DNA of 39,758 nucleotides from a virus: IMG/VR virus record IMGVR_UViG_3300043411_000740, positions 1 through 39,758 of that record. One strand, given 5' to 3'. Numbering within the stretch: position 1 is the first letter of the stretch; each line of letters starts with the position of its first letter. Made by a program: the position numbers and the translations under genes. Shown here one piece after another: positions 39,048 to 39,758 of the stretch. The notes under the pieces were generated by a model. It saw only the letters and a program-made list of their open reading frames with translations, was not told where the DNA came from and did not search any database.

Positions 39048-39343
39048 CTCTTTACCGCAATAGAGCTACTATTGTTCTGCAATGCTTGTTTCAATTTTTC
39101 AAACCCGACCGCGTCAAATTCCGAATCAATATATGACTTTCCCTCGTTTTGGCGCTCTTGTTGTTCTAATGTATTCCATAGTCTTTTTGCGTCCTTTGTA
39201 TGAGGGTTTGTGGCAATAGCTAACTGCATTTTGTAATCATTGATTTTTCGGCGAGTAATTAGGCGCGAAAAAATAGGCAACTCGTCAAGGTAAACCGTTT
39301 CAAGTATGTCGTTTTTCGCCCACCCATAACTACTCGCTAACAA
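39044..39343 (-). CDS. Tail assembly chaperone, frameshifted second part
   Basis: A 99-codon frame (TTG at 39343 if read alone) in the -1 frame of the upstream chaperone. Extended upstream without stops to the slippery site at 39412, it gives a 122-residue addition containing WIFWAIDLLASSYGW, a typical start of the T domain of G/GT chaperones. The likely product is therefore a fusion of 230 residues (108 + 122) made by -1 frameshifting, covering 39044-39735, rather than a separate protein. The GT form recruits tail tube subunits to the tape measure. Confidence 0.8.
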   Translation of the reverse strand: MLASSYGWAKNDILETVYLDELPIFSRLITRRKINDYKMQLAIATNPHTKDAKRLWNTLEQQERQNEGKSYIDSEFDAVGFEKLKQALQNNSSSIAVKS

Positions 39344-39375
39344 ATCAATGGCCCAAAAAATCCATTCTTCGTCGT

Positions 39376-39735
39376 TTACTGAATGGGTGTCGCTTCCGGG
39401 CGGGCCGTTGCTTTTTTTATGTTCTCATAGACTTCTTTGAAGTTATTTACTTCAATTATTGCCATGACAACTCGAGTAATCTCGTCTAAACCAAGTGCTT
39501 CAACCTGCTCTTTTTTGAGCGGTGTGGCGATGGTTAGAATATCGATAAAATCGGGTAATCCCTCACCAATAATGGTGGGTAGTAATCCCAATAATTCATC
39601 GTTTTTCTTTCCCTCAAGTCCTTTGACGTGTTTTGGGAGTTCTTTTATAGCTTTGAGTAAGTCCGAATACTTACCAATAGGTAATTTCGAGACTTCAATG
39701 CTAAGGTCGTCTAATTGTACTGTTTGTGTTTTCAT
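39376..39735 (-). CDS. Tail assembly chaperone (G-like protein)
   Basis: A 119-residue protein just upstream of the tape measure module, in the position of lambda gpG. It is acidic and helical (SDLLKAIKELPKHVKGLEGKKNDELL, then VMAIIEVNNFKEVYENIKK) with no membrane segment. It would coat the tape measure during tail assembly. Eleven codons before its stop lies an A-AAA-AAA slippery heptamer in the correct frame for -1 slippage into the second chaperone frame. No clear ribosome site is visible in the short upstream stretch inside the window. Confidence 0.8.
   Translation of the reverse strand: MKTQTVQLDDLSIEVSKLPIGKYSDLLKAIKELPKHVKGLEGKKNDELLGLLPTIIGEGLPDFIDILTIATPLKKEQVEALGLDEITRVVMAIIEVNNFKEVYENIKKATARPEATPIQ
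39412..39418 (-). promoter_or_regulatory. -1 ribosomal frameshift slippery site
   Basis: Seven As on the minus strand in the frame A-AAA-AAA, followed by G. A -1 slip after the second Lys codon enters the frame of the second chaperone, which is open from here to 39044. This is the known programmed frameshift position of lambda-type G/GT chaperones. Confidence 0.75.
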
Positions 39736-39758
39736 AAACTTTTAATGGCGGGTGACTA

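Noticed and set aside
1-39758. CRISPR arrays, insertion sequences, integrase or attachment sites
   Set aside because: I saw no regular repeat-spacer series, no transposase or recombinase motif and no att-like duplication.

Overview
The window is a continuous stretch of a double-stranded DNA tailed phage with a long non-contractile tail (siphovirus type). Every supported gene lies on the minus strand, so transcription runs from high to low coordinates. I see no integrase, repressor, DNA polymerase, helicase or primase, so there is no sign of lysogeny and replication would rely largely on the host. Promoters are sigma-70 like (TTGACA, 17-18 bases, TAnnnT) and many internal genes have strong GGAGG ribosome sites, so the host is a bacterium with ordinary sigma-70 and anti-Shine-Dalgarno systems. 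A C39-type peptidase and an RlpA-like domain point to a host with peptidoglycan. The host cannot be named from the sequence.

Layout in transcription order. 39.7-36.9 kb: two tail assembly chaperone frames linked by a probable -1 frameshift, an HNH endonuclease, a small membrane protein and the tape measure. 36.9-32.8 kb: hub-like tail protein, a second HNH endonuclease, two small fibre-associated proteins and a glycine-rich tip or fibre protein. 32.8-30.7 kb: lysis module (C39 peptidase with coiled coil, two membrane proteins, holin-like protein). 30.6-30.2 kb: third HNH gene. 30.2-29.4 kb: promoters, an inverted-repeat leader, one small gene and about 430 bases of structured non-coding DNA. 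29.4-21.8 kb: early genes (VRR-NUC nuclease, RlpA-like protein, RecT, Cas4/RecB-like nuclease, many very small proteins, methionine aminopeptidase, SSB). 21.8-14.6 kb: head module (terminase small and large subunits, portal, MuF protein with a metallopeptidase tail, scaffold, major capsid protein, terminator). 14.5-6.1 kb: an island of five glycosyltransferase-like proteins and two methyltransferases, interrupted by a fourth HNH gene. 6.1-0 kb: virion-surface-like proteins, a polysaccharide-deacetylase-like protein, head-tail connector proteins and a Com-like zinc finger.

How it works together. RecT, the exonuclease-like protein and SSB form a recombination set; terminase, portal, scaffold and capsid build and fill the head; connector, chaperone, tape measure and hub genes build the tail. 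The sugar-transfer island sits inside the structural genes, next to a Ser/Thr/Gly-rich beta-repeat protein. This suggests glycan decoration of the virion, though modification of the host surface is not excluded. No major tail tube gene is visible. A gene starts at base 26 and runs off the left edge, so the tube gene probably lies outside the window.

The most unusual signals are: (1) a recurring promoter-start arrangement with the start codon exactly six bases after the -10 box, predicting leaderless mRNAs; (2) a tRNA-like fold in permuted order in the non-coding region; (3) the glycosylation island; (4) a MuF protein ending in a HELGH metallopeptidase domain; (5) a short start-of-gene cassette repeated three times among small early genes.
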